This document shows, in pieces, positions 7,845-14,811 of a DNA stretch of 24,038 nucleotides. Each line of letters begins with the position of its first letter. Positions within the stretch are counted from its first letter, which is position 1. The notes below the pieces were generated by a model. It was not told where the DNA came from and searched no databases. It worked only from the letters and a program-made list of their open reading frames with translations. The position numbers and the translations under genes were made by a program. Where the stretch lies: the NCBI GenBank assembly GCA_964555735.1, contig CAZKTS010000061.1, forward strand, positions 1-24,038. The letters run 5' to 3'. The DNA is from CAZKTS01 sp964555735. GTDB taxonomy: Bacteria > Actinomycetota > Acidimicrobiia > IMCC26256 > PALSA-555.

Positions 7845-9053
7845 CTACGAAGGCAACTCGGCCATGAGTGACCGGATGTTGCGGTAGATGTTCTTCGGAT
7901 GCCCGAGGCGACGAAGCCCGTTCCGGATATGCGAGGCGTGGGAGCGTTCGCTCACCACGTAGTCGCAGTATCCAGTCGCTGTGCTGAGGTAGAGCATGTC
8001 GGTGAGGTCGTTGTCTGCCCACCGCAGCCTTCCGTCGCAGAGCTTTTCGTGAAGAATCTCGCGGAACAACCCAAGCGCCGGCATCGACTGCAGGTCGCCT
8101 TCTACATGGTGCCGAAGCCACTCCGATACGTCCGCCGGGGTGATGCTGGCGTTGCGTGCTTCCTCGGCGAGTTCTGGGGCGAGGTCCGACACGAACTTCG
8201 TGAGCGTTCGACGGCGCTTCATCTCGGGCCCGGTGGGGTTGTCACGGAGAAACGTGGCAAAGCGCTGGAACTGTTCTGCCCAGCCTGGCGTCGCACGCGT
8301 CGGCACATGAACGGCGTCGAGGATCGCGTCGACGATTCCGCCGATGCATCCGATCGCATGGATCGCCCACCGCGCGTCGGCCGGCAGGTCGACCGGTACT
8401 TCGGCGAGTTCTGTGTGGCCACCGGCGTGTACGGCATTGGGTTCGAGTGTCACGGGCGCTTTGGGCGCGATGCGCTGCTGCTTGTAGCGGTTGCTCAAAA
8501 CCTGCCGTAGCTCAGACCGACGAATATCCAATGGGTCGCGCAGCTGCCAGCCTCCGGACAGTTGCACCATGGTCAACGCCCGCGCGTAACGGCGCTCTGG
8601 ATCGATCTGCTTGCAAGTTTCCGAGAGGTGGCCTCCAGAGATCGGGAGGATTGCCCGACGCATGAGCACACGTTCTATGAGTTGCCGCGCTGCGGCAAGC
8701 TCCTCGGGTTCGCCGACGCGGTCGGGGTCGTGAATCGCGTCGGTCAGTGTGCTCCAGTGGTTCTGGTCGAGGTACACCGTGAGGCGACCGCGAAGTGGCG
8801 CGAGGTTCTTAGGCCGCGGAAGCTCGAGAAAGACGTGCTCCTCTTGAACTGTCCGGAGGTGCAGTAGGTTCATGCGCGGCAGGTACGTCGACGAGGCGAT
8901 CGCGCTCGTGGGCGTGAAGAACCCGCGATGATCCCAGGACGCAACAAGTGTGCGACCGTCCATCAGTTCGATGGTCATCGTGCCGCCGCGGTCTATGCGC
9001 ATGGCATCGATGTTGTCGAATGCCGAATTCACCAGAAAGGCTCCGCTCCGCAC
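7845..9053 (-). CDS. PIN-like domain protein (putative nuclease)
   Basis: 402 aa from GTG 9053; an internal ATG at 9002 is an alternative start, and neither has a strong ribosome site. A PIN-like domain appears to span residues about 92-376. It opens with LTVYLDQNHWSTL (first acidic residue D96) and closes with WADNDLTDMLYLSTATGYCDYVVSE, where D347/D349/D352 and the final 'CD-VV-E' strand fit the acidic metal site and last strand of PIN-fold nucleases. The first ~75 residues form a separate beta-rich region of unknown role. The gene starts 32 bp after the integrase stop and is followed by the HEPN-like gene, suggesting an int-pin-hepn transcript. A toxin or RNA-directed defence role is inferred; no antitoxin-like small gene is visible. 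Confidence 0.6.
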   Translation of the reverse strand: MRSGAFLVNSAFDNIDAMRIDRGGTMTIELMDGRTLVASWDHRGFFTPTSAIASSTYLPRMNLLHLRTVQEEHVFLELPRPKNLAPLRGRLTVYLDQNHWSTLTDAIHDPDRVGEPEELAAARQLIERVLMRRAILPISGGHLSETCKQIDPERRYARALTMVQLSGGWQLRDPLDIRRSELRQVLSNRYKQQRIAPKAPVTLEPNAVHAGGHTELAEVPVDLPADARWAIHAIGCIGGIVDAILDAVHVPTRATPGWAEQFQRFATFLRDNPTGPEMKRRRTLTKFVSDLAPELAEEARNASITPADVSEWLRHHVEGDLQSMPALGLFREILHEKLCDGRLRWADNDLTDMLYLSTATGYCDYVVSERSHASHIRNGLRRLGHPKNIYRNIRSLMAELPS

Positions 9054-9085
9054 CCAGGTTGAATTGTGTTCATATGGATCCTGCC

Positions 9086-10234
9086 CTACTCGGGCGGATG
9101 GGCACGTGCGAGTTGTTCCGCAAGCCTGTTCGCGGCGCCTTGATCGGCACGCTCGATGAAGTGGGCATAGACGTCGAGTGTGGTAGCGGGGCGGGCATGG
9201 CCGAGCCTGCCGGCGACGAGGCGAATGTCCTCTCCGCCCGCGATGAGGGCAGTGGCTGCCCAGTGACGTAGGTCATGCAGACGCCAATGTGGAGCGAGGT
9301 GCGCTCGCTTTCTAGATCGGACCCACGCGCGCGTCAGCCAGTCCGGTGAGCATGGCTCGAGGTTCGCTTCCTGGGGAGACAAGATCCACGGGCCGAGGTC
9401 CATGTGAAGCTTCTCTGCGGACGCTCGGCATCCATCGTGCCACCGCCGAATCAGGGCCACCGTCTCTACGTCGAGAGATATCCGACGGATCGCATGCGTC
9501 TTCGTCGGCCCGGCAAGGAGTATCGGCGCGGTCCGCGGAACTTGTCGTGCTGTGGTGACACTGCGGGCAACCGTCAGGATCTCGCCGTCGAGGTCTTGCC
9601 ATTGGAGTCCAGCGAGCTCGCCGCGTCGAGCACCGGTTGTGGCAGCGATCCGGAGACACAGTCCGACCAACTCGGACTCGGCGAAGCCGGCTTCGATCGC
9701 CGACGCGACGTCGTCCGCCGTGAGGGCGCGCACGTGGCGTCGCGGGACGCGCGGCGGAGATGCGAGCGTGGCTGGGTTCGAGGTGGTCCACCCCCAGCGC
9801 ATGCCCTGGCCCAGGGCGCGGCGCAAGATCGCGTGGTGGTTTCGGATGTTGGCGGGGGTGTGTCCTGCGACGTGTAGGTCCGAATACCACCGATCGAGCG
9901 TGTGCGTCGTGAGGTCATCGAGGGGTGTACCCCCGAGCGGGCCCGCGGCGATGAGCCGGATCCGCGACCGGTAGCCCTGGGTTGTCGCGACGGACCAGCT
10001 CGCCTGGCCGTGCTCGAACCACGCAAGCAAGAGGTCGGAGACGGTACGAGCGCGAGTTGTGGGTCCGGCGCCGCGTCGGGCGTCGGCTTCGAGTGTCCTC
10101 GCGGCCGCGTTGGCATCGCGCTTACCGCCGTGGACGATCTGGGAGCGCTGGCGCTTCTTGCCGGTGATCGGGTCGCGTCCGAGGTAGACGCGGACTTCCC
10201 AGACGCCGGGGCGTCGCTGTCGGATCGTTGCCAT
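9086..10234 (-). CDS. Tyrosine recombinase (phage/ICE-type integrase)
   Basis: 382 aa. The N-terminal arm-binding-like segment (MATIRQRRPGVWEVRVYLGRD) and SAM-like core-binding region (about 62-165) precede a complete catalytic domain: R203 in TGARRGEL, K245 in PTKTHAIRRI, H320 and R323 in HDLRH, H346 in LGH, and nucleophile Y356 in TLDVYAHF. The ATG at 10234 is chosen because AAGGGA lies about seven bases upstream and the homologous N-terminus starts there; the open frame running further upstream crosses the tRNA gene. It sits 100 bp from the 3' end of tRNA-Arg(CCT), its likely attachment site. All catalytic residues are present, so the element may still be mobile. No excisionase gene is seen next to it. 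Confidence 0.93.
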   Translation of the reverse strand: MATIRQRRPGVWEVRVYLGRDPITGKKRQRSQIVHGGKRDANAAARTLEADARRGAGPTTRARTVSDLLLAWFEHGQASWSVATTQGYRSRIRLIAAGPLGGTPLDDLTTHTLDRWYSDLHVAGHTPANIRNHHAILRRALGQGMRWGWTTSNPATLASPPRVPRRHVRALTADDVASAIEAGFAESELVGLCLRIAATTGARRGELAGLQWQDLDGEILTVARSVTTARQVPRTAPILLAGPTKTHAIRRISLDVETVALIRRWHDGCRASAEKLHMDLGPWILSPQEANLEPCSPDWLTRAWVRSRKRAHLAPHWRLHDLRHWAATALIAGGEDIRLVAGRLGHARPATTLDVYAHFIERADQGAANRLAEQLARAHPPE

Positions 10235-10240
10235 GTGCCT

Positions 10241-10261
10241 GTCCCTTCTGGAAGTAGGGAC
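10241..10261 (-). promoter_or_regulatory. Hairpin masking the integrase ribosome-binding site
   Basis: On the - strand GTCCCT (10261-10256) can pair with AGGGAC (10246-10241) over a 9-base loop. The second arm overlaps the integrase SD (AAGGGA). The stem could lower integrase translation when folded. Six base pairs only; function inferred. Confidence 0.3.
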
Positions 10262-10333
10262 GCGGTAGGGATGGCTGGGTGACCGGGAGTGCTTCCTCGA
10301 ACCGATCGGCGCTCTGACCTGCGGCTTTGCTTG

Positions 10334-10405
10334 CGCCCCCGGCAGGATTCGAACCTGCGCACACGGTTTAGGAAACCGATGCTCTATCCCCTGAGCTACG
10401 GGGGC
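10334..10405 (-). tRNA. tRNA-Arg (anticodon CCT)
   Basis: Reading the - strand from 10405, a cloverleaf folds. The acceptor stem gcccccg/cgggggc uses 10399-10405 and 10335-10341. A D-arm starts gctcag. The anticodon stem has loop ttcctaa (anticodon CCT, reading AGG codons). The T-arm is gcagg-ttcgaat-cctgc (10342-10358). No CCA is encoded. The 3' end faces the integrase, making this gene the probable integration site. The discriminator position reads G, whereas I would expect A in actinobacterial tRNA-Arg; the element may have supplied the 3' end. Confidence 0.93.
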
Positions 10406-10454
10406 GGGGAGGGAGCGGTTCGGTGTCGACTCTATGACCTCGGGCGGACCGGCC

Positions 10455-10826
10455 TCATGCCGTGATGTCGAACCACACGCGCGTGCCGGCATCGTCGACG
10501 ACCGATCCCCAGGCTGCGGCGAGCGCGTCGACGATCGACAAGCCCCGCCCGGAGGTCGCCATCGGGTCGTCGTCGCGCGTGCCCAGGCGGCAGGTGTTCC
10601 GGTCCGTCACGCTCACGTGCATGATCCCGCCGTCGGCGGAGAGCTCCATGAGGATCGGGCCGGAGCCATGCACGACCGCGTTGGTGACCACTTCGCTCAC
10701 CAGCAGTTCGCAGTCGGTGGCCAACGCGCCCAGGCCCCAGTCGTGGCACGCCGCGCTGCACATGCGGCGCGCGATCCCCGGTGCGTCTGCGTGGCGCGGC
10801 AGGGCGTAGGTGCGGACGGGCGCCAC
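10455..10826 (-). CDS. RsbW-like ATP-binding anti-sigma factor (serine kinase, HATPase_c_2)
   Basis: 123 aa from GTG 10826; the longer frame to 11150 runs antisense through the DUF6766 gene and is not used. GHKL ATPase motifs are present: N-box ELLVSEVVTNAVVHG (E45, N49, H53), G1 region VTDRNT (D75), and G2 GRGLSIVD (93-100). The size matches stand-alone RsbW/SpoIIAB-type kinases, which bind alternative sigma factors and phosphorylate an STAS antagonist; many actinobacterial relatives are orphans, as here (no STAS or sigma gene nearby). It lies between the tRNA and the divergent DUF6766 gene and is the first chromosomal gene next to the element. Its partner cannot be told. Confidence 0.8.
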   Translation of the reverse strand: MAPVRTYALPRHADAPGIARRMCSAACHDWGLGALATDCELLVSEVVTNAVVHGSGPILMELSADGGIMHVSVTDRNTCRLGTRDDDPMATSGRGLSIVDALAAAWGSVVDDAGTRVWFDITA

Positions 10827-10846
10827 GCCCGGCAGGTACCCGCCAG

Positions 10847-10877
10847 CCCGTGCGCCTGAACCCCCGTGCGCCTGAAC
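10847..10877. repeat. Two tandem copies of a 15-bp sequence in a divergent promoter region
   Basis: CCCGTGCGCCTGAAC occurs at 10847-10861 and again at 10863-10877 (period 16 bp), between the starts of the RsbW-like gene and the DUF6766 gene. The spacing of about 1.5 helical turns puts the copies on roughly opposite faces of the DNA. It could be a regulator site or a simple duplication. Confidence 0.6.
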
Positions 10878-10929
10878 CTTGGAACGCACACGCCGTTTGG
10901 GTTCGGAGCGGGGCGGGCACAGGCACGGT

Positions 10930-11655
10930 GTGTCCACGACGCTGCGGCCCCGGGCCGAGCGCTCGATCGCCGGGGCGAGCCAGCGGACCGAGCGCTCCGG
11001 GTTCTTCCGCCGCAACGCGCTGTCGCTCGCGGCGTTCGCCGTCTTCGTCGTCTGCGTCGTCGCGATGGTGCTCACGGGCCACAGTGCGTACAACGCAGAC
11101 CAGATCGAGCACGGCGGCAGGGCGATCTCGCTCGGCGGGTACTTCGCCAAGGGCCACGTCTGGGAGGCGCTCTTCGAGAACTGGGAGAGCGAGTTCCTCC
11201 AGATGGCGGCCTACATCGTGCTCACGGTCTTCCTGATCCAGAAGGGGTCGGCCGAGTCGAAGGACCCGACGACGCAGGCCACCGTCGACGAGGACCCGCG
11301 CGACGCCGACCGGCGCCGGAAGGTGCCCTGGCCGGTGCGCCGCGGCGGGGTCTGGCTCCTCCTCTACGAGAACTCGCTGCTCATCGCGTTCGTGGTCCTC
11401 TTCCTCGCGTCGATGGTCGGTCACGCGTTCGGCGGGGTGAGCGAGTACAACGCCGACCTCCGCGAGCACGGCCAGGCCACCGTCGACACCTGGGGGTACG
11501 TCTCGAGCTCGCAGTTCTGGTTCGAGTCGTTCCAGAACTGGCAGAGCGAGTTCCTCGCCGTGTTCGCGATCGTCGTGCTGTCGATCTTCCTACGCCAGAG
11601 GGGCTCACCCGAGTCGAAGCCGGTGGCGGCCCCTCACACAGCGACGGGCAGCTGA
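10930..11655 (+). CDS. DUF6766 family membrane protein
   Basis: About 241 aa from GTG 10930 (a TTG at 10879 would add 17 residues); the start is uncertain. The protein is an internal duplication: each half has a transmembrane helix, then a YNAD-x-EHG motif, then NW(E/Q)SEFL and a second transmembrane helix ending in FL-Q-(K/R)GS-ESK. The halves are joined by a charged cytoplasmic-looking linker (EDPRDADRRRK). This pattern fits the actinobacterial DUF6766 family, whose function is not known to me. The stop codon overlaps the start of the BrkB-like gene (TGATG), so the two membrane proteins are probably translationally coupled. Confidence 0.75.
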   Translation: MSTTLRPRAERSIAGASQRTERSGFFRRNALSLAAFAVFVVCVVAMVLTGHSAYNADQIEHGGRAISLGGYFAKGHVWEALFENWESEFLQMAAYIVLTVFLIQKGSAESKDPTTQATVDEDPRDADRRRKVPWPVRRGGVWLLLYENSLLIAFVVLFLASMVGHAFGGVSEYNADLREHGQATVDTWGYVSSSQFWFESFQNWQSEFLAVFAIVVLSIFLRQRGSPESKPVAAPHTATGS

Positions 11656-12491
11656 TGGCGGGACACGTCCGCTCCGTCCGGACCATCTTGACCAAGGTTC
11701 CGGCGCGGCTGCGCGCTCACAACACGACGCTCGTCGCCGCCGGTGTCGCGTTCTACATGTTCCTGGCGTTCATCCCTGCGTTGATCGCGTTCATCTCGGT
11801 GTACGGGCTCGTCGCCGATCCGGCCGACGTCAAGCGGCAGGTCAACGACGTCGCGTCGGCCCTGCCCGAGGAGGTGCAGCGCTTCTTGACGTTCCAGCTC
11901 GAGTCGATCGCGAAGGCGAGCTCCGGCACGGTCTCGGTGACGCTCGCGATCGCGGTCGTCATCGCGCTGTGGAGCGCGTCCGGTGGGATGGCCGCCCTCA
12001 CCACCGGTCTCAACGTCGCCGCGGAGTCCAACGAGCCCACAGGCATGGTCGCCAAGCGCGGGAAGGCGATCGCGCTCACGCTCGGCGCCATCGCGTTCCT
12101 GATCGTCGTCGTGTTCCTGATCACCGCGTTGCCGTCGGTGCTGTCGGAGGCGGGCGATGTCGGACGCATCTCGATGGAGATCCTGCGCTGGCCGATCCTC
12201 GCGGTGGTGATCGTCGTCGGCATCGGCCTGCTGTACCGGTTCGCGATGCCGACGCGCCCGCGCGCGTGGCTCGGGTTCGTCACTCCCGGCGCGGTGGTCG
12301 CCACCGTCGGGTGGCTGGTGGTGTCGGCCGGGTTCGCGGTCTACGCCGGGAGCTTCGCCGGCTACTCGAAGACCTACGGGTCGCTGGCCTCGATCGTCGT
12401 GCTGCTCGTGTGGATCTGGTTGAGCGCGCTGCTCGTCCTGATCGGTGCGGAGTACGACGCTGCGAGCGGCGGCACGCGGGCCCGTCGCTGA
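11655..12491 (+). CDS. YihY/virulence factor BrkB family membrane protein
   Basis: 278 aa, ATG overlapping the previous stop (TGATG at 11653-11657). It starts with the family-typical segment RLRAHNTTLVAAGVAFYMFLAFIPALIAF (about residues 17-45) and carries about six hydrophobic helices. The C-terminal SFAGYSKTYGSLASIVVLLVWIWLSALLVLIGAEYDA block is the most conserved part of YihY/BrkB proteins. These inner-membrane proteins were once annotated as RNase BN by mistake and are now thought to be transport- or envelope-related. No signal peptide is needed. It ends 164 bp from the convergent methyltransferase gene; a weak GGGTCG/CGACCC stem (12548-12571) lies in that gap. Confidence 0.85.
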   Translation: MAGHVRSVRTILTKVPARLRAHNTTLVAAGVAFYMFLAFIPALIAFISVYGLVADPADVKRQVNDVASALPEEVQRFLTFQLESIAKASSGTVSVTLAIAVVIALWSASGGMAALTTGLNVAAESNEPTGMVAKRGKAIALTLGAIAFLIVVVFLITALPSVLSEAGDVGRISMEILRWPILAVVIVVGIGLLYRFAMPTRPRAWLGFVTPGAVVATVGWLVVSAGFAVYAGSFAGYSKTYGSLASIVVLLVWIWLSALLVLIGAEYDAASGGTRARR

Positions 12492-12590
12492 CCGGGGCTG
12501 GTCGCGTCAGGAAGGCGAAAGAGGTGTCGACGGCGCACCCCGAGGGCGGGTCGGGGCGCTGCCGTCGACCCCCCTAGCGTGCCACATCGA

Positions 12591-12607
12591 CCAAGCGAGC
12601 GCTTGGA
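12591..12607. promoter_or_regulatory. Orphan KstR2-like operator between convergent genes
   Basis: CCAAGCG-AG-CGCTTGG is a perfect 7-bp inverted repeat (12591-12606). Its core at 12594-12607 (AgCgAGcgCTTGgA) resembles the KstR2 consensus AnCAAGnnCTTGnT and the two other sites of this window. It is followed by AAGG (12607-12610) and an ATG at 12621, but no gene follows in that frame: the SAM methyltransferase occupies the other strand. It may be a promoter remnant of a lost regulon member. Confidence 0.5.
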
Positions 12608-12654
12608 AGGTGATCAGCCAATGCCCATCAACGGGTCTGGGGTCCTCTGCCGGG

Positions 12655-13287
12655 TCAGGACGCGGCCTGGCCGACGAGGAGCGCGAAGCCGCGCCACTTC
12701 CACAGGCAGTCGACCTGGGTCAGGCCGGCGTCGCGCATCCAGTCGAGCTGGGTGTCGACGCTCACCAGCCGGTCGCCGGGGTCGTCGGCCGCGCGACCGA
12801 TCGCGGCGAGGAAGGTGGCGTGCAGCTCCGGGGTGGGGGAGGCCACGACTTCGAGGTTGGCGAAGATCCCGCCCGGCGTGAGCATGGTCGCGATCTCGCC
12901 GAACAGCGACTGCTTGCGCGCGTCCTCGAGATGGTGGATCGCGAAGCCCGACACCACCACGTCGAACGTCCCGAGGTCGGCGATCGGGTCGTCGAGGTCG
13001 CGAGGTTGGACGGCGACCCGCGGGTCGGCGGCGAAGCGGGCGGTCGCCCGTTCGAGCATCGGCGGCGAGCTGTCGACGGCGACGACCGCGTCCACCGTGT
13101 CGCGCGCTTCGAGCACCAACGCGGCGAGCCGTCCGTCGCCGCACGCGAGGTCGAGCACCGTCCGTGGTGCACGGGGGAGCACGTCGCGGAGCGCGTCCTC
13201 GCCGGCGGCCCGTGCCGCGAGACGGTCCATGCGTCCGAGGTACTCGGCGACGTGCGCTTCCTCGCCCCATTGCGACGTGTCGGTCAC
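12655..13287 (-). CDS. Class I SAM-dependent methyltransferase, small-molecule type
   Basis: 210 aa from GTG 13287 (an adjacent GTG at 13290 is equally possible; the longer frame to 13656 runs antisense through the kinase-like gene). Motif I VLDLACGDG (44-52) binds SAM; an acidic residue ends strand beta-2 (VVAVDSS), and post-I/II segments FDVVVSGFAIHHLED (about 108-122) and LTPGG (136-140) follow. The layout is that of Methyltransf_11/25-type enzymes acting on small molecules. There is no nuclease or DNA-methylase DPPY motif, so it is unrelated to the methylase of the element. It is divergent from the kinase-like gene, 51 bp away. Substrate unknown. Confidence 0.8.
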   Translation of the reverse strand: MTDTSQWGEEAHVAEYLGRMDRLAARAAGEDALRDVLPRAPRTVLDLACGDGRLAALVLEARDTVDAVVAVDSSPPMLERATARFAADPRVAVQPRDLDDPIADLGTFDVVVSGFAIHHLEDARKQSLFGEIATMLTPGGIFANLEVVASPTPELHATFLAAIGRAADDPGDRLVSVDTQLDWMRDAGLTQVDCLWKWRGFALLVGQAAS

Positions 13288-13338
13288 CACGGCATCGTAC
13301 GGGCTGCCCGCCGCGTGCGGCTTCGCGAGACTGCCCGG

Positions 13339-14025
13339 ATGACCGAACCGGTGCGTCGCCGGGCCGTGCTGCGCCAGGTGGCCGACCTCCTCCCGGACCG
13401 ACCGGAACCGCTGCGGGTCGGCATCGACGGCATCACCGCGGCGGGCAAGACGACCTTCGCGCGCGAACTCACCGAGCTGCTTCGCGCCGACGGTCGCCCG
13501 TGCGAGCACGTCACGATGGACCGCTTCCACCACCTTCGCGCGATCCGCCACCGCCGAGGTCGTGACTCGGCCGACGGCTACTACGAGGACGCCTACGACT
13601 TCGGAGGGCTGCGGCGGGTGCTCCTCGATCCGCTCGGTCCCGGCGGCGACGGCCACTACGCGACGGCCGTGATGGATCTCGCAACCGACTCGCTCGTCGC
13701 GGTCGAGCCGCGGCCGGCACCACCGCGTCTGGTCGTGGTCGTCGACGGCAGCTTCCTCCAGCGGCCGGAGGTGCGCGACGCGTGGGACGTCGTGGTCTTC
13801 CTCCGCACGTCGTTCGCGTCGGCCCTCGCGCGCGGCACGGCGCGGGACGCGACGCTCCTCGGGTCACGCGCCGAGGCCGAGCGGCTGTTCGAGGTGCGGT
13901 ACCACGCGGCGCAGCGGCGTTACCTCGAGGAGGTCGCCCCCGAGGTGCAGGCCGACCTCGTCGTCGACCACGACGATCCCGCGTCGCCGACCATCGTCGG
14001 CGACGGTCAGAGCTCGTCGGTGTAG
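13339..14025 (+). CDS. Uridine kinase-like P-loop NTPase
   Basis: 228 aa from ATG 13339. A Walker A motif GITAAGKT (31-38) follows a beta strand LRVGIDG, as in uridine kinase/phosphoribulokinase-type proteins. Further on come THE-like base segment residues around VTMDRFHHL (a possible acidic catalytic residue in MDRFH) and the VVVVDGSFLQRPEVRDAWDVVVFL strand-helix typical of this fold. Actinobacteria have several such 'uridine kinase' paralogues whose substrate is often unproven. The 3' end overlaps the convergent gene by 19 bp. A broad nucleoside or small-molecule kinase role is likely; pyrimidine salvage is possible. Confidence 0.75.
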   Translation: MTEPVRRRAVLRQVADLLPDRPEPLRVGIDGITAAGKTTFARELTELLRADGRPCEHVTMDRFHHLRAIRHRRGRDSADGYYEDAYDFGGLRRVLLDPLGPGGDGHYATAVMDLATDSLVAVEPRPAPPRLVVVVDGSFLQRPEVRDAWDVVVFLRTSFASALARGTARDATLLGSRAEAERLFEVRYHAAQRRYLEEVAPEVQADLVVDHDDPASPTIVGDGQSSSV

Positions 14026-14801
14026 GTGTCGGACCCGGGGATGGTCGGGACGAACGGCGCGACGAGCAGGGTCCGCGCCGCGCCGGAGCCGTCGATCGCC
14101 TCGCGAAGGTCGGCGAAGTGTTCGTCCCACGCATCGTTCGGCGCGCACTCGAGGTAGTGCGCGAGGACGAGTCGGTCGCCGACGCCCGGCACCTCGGGAG
14201 CGGCCGCCGGCCACCACGGCAGCTTCGGGAGGGGCGTGAACGCGTGCGTCGTCGCGACCGGCGACCCGGCGAAGCGGGCCTGGACGACGGCCAGGACCTT
14301 CTCTCGGGCCTCGTCGAGGCTCGCGTCCTCGGTGCGCTCGACGACGGTCCACACGAGTCCGGGGTACGGGTGCTGCGCGACGAGCTGCGCGGGTACGCCG
14401 TCGGCGTCTCGGTCGGCCGCACCCACGAAGTCGTACGTCGTGGCGGTCATGACGTCGCGGTCCTGGAACGTGCGGCCATCGGCCTCGAGCGAGACCGAGT
14501 AGTCCGACACCCAGCGCTGCTGCTCCTCGAGCTTCCCCTGCTGGATGAAGAACGACGTGAGGTACGAGCCGCGGTCGATCGGGACACCGAACGGGGTGTT
14601 CGACGCGTCGGCTGCGCCGACGCGCAGGTCCTTGAGGGCGCGGGTGGCGACCCAGCGGCGGGTGCCCATGGTCCACGGCGCGAAGAGCGCGACGAACTGG
14701 TGGTCGCGCTCGTAGAACCGGTTGAACGCGACCTCGTGGCCCCGGTGGGGGTCGTGGAGGGCGAAGATCCCGTGGCCGAGCACGATCGGGTCGTCGGTCA
14801 T
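14007..14801 (-). CDS. Dimeric alpha/beta-barrel-like (EthD-like) protein of unknown function
   Basis: 264 aa from ATG 14801, with GAGGA eight bases upstream; the frame's extension to 14846 overlaps the preceding gene's end and lacks a site. I do not recognise a defined family. Two halves each look like a ferredoxin-like barrel. The first has EVAFNRFYERDHQF (about 24-37), close to the 'EFN-WYD-EH' signature of EthD-type dimeric barrels, and the second has the LVLAHYLECAPNDAWDEHFADLREA segment before a conserved-looking VAPFVPTIPGSDTYTDEL tail. It is the last gene of the four-gene operon, 10 bp after the Cys-rich gene. EthD-like proteins assist or catalyse oxidation or decarboxylation in aromatic and steroid catabolism, which would suit the context. 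Confidence 0.6.
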   Translation of the reverse strand: MTDDPIVLGHGIFALHDPHRGHEVAFNRFYERDHQFVALFAPWTMGTRRWVATRALKDLRVGAADASNTPFGVPIDRGSYLTSFFIQQGKLEEQQRWVSDYSVSLEADGRTFQDRDVMTATTYDFVGAADRDADGVPAQLVAQHPYPGLVWTVVERTEDASLDEAREKVLAVVQARFAGSPVATTHAFTPLPKLPWWPAAAPEVPGVGDRLVLAHYLECAPNDAWDEHFADLREAIDGSGAARTLLVAPFVPTIPGSDTYTDEL

Positions 14802-14811
14802 GTCGTGTTCC

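Larger units (their letters stand above)
1..10334. mobile_element. Right-hand part of an integrated element (probable ICE) at tRNA-Arg(CCT)
   Basis: The segment is bounded on the right by tRNA-Arg(CCT), whose 3' end faces a tyrosine integrase gene starting 100 bp away. That is the usual layout for elements that integrate into the 3' end of a tRNA gene. On the left the window starts inside a T4SS coupling-protein gene, so the element probably carries conjugation genes and extends beyond position 1. The cargo (378-9053) is visibly less GC-rich and less GC3-biased than the chromosomal genes right of 10455, in keeping with transfer. I found no second copy of the tRNA 3' end inside the window, so the other attachment site should lie to the left. 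No excisionase or replication gene is visible. The exact right border (somewhere within about 10334-10360) is inferred. Confidence 0.65.

Noticed and set aside
7830..8121. Upstream extension of the HEPN-like frame (97 codons)
   Set aside because: Lies entirely inside the PIN-like gene in another frame and looks unlike the rest of the protein; GTG 7830 leaves a normal 14-bp gap.
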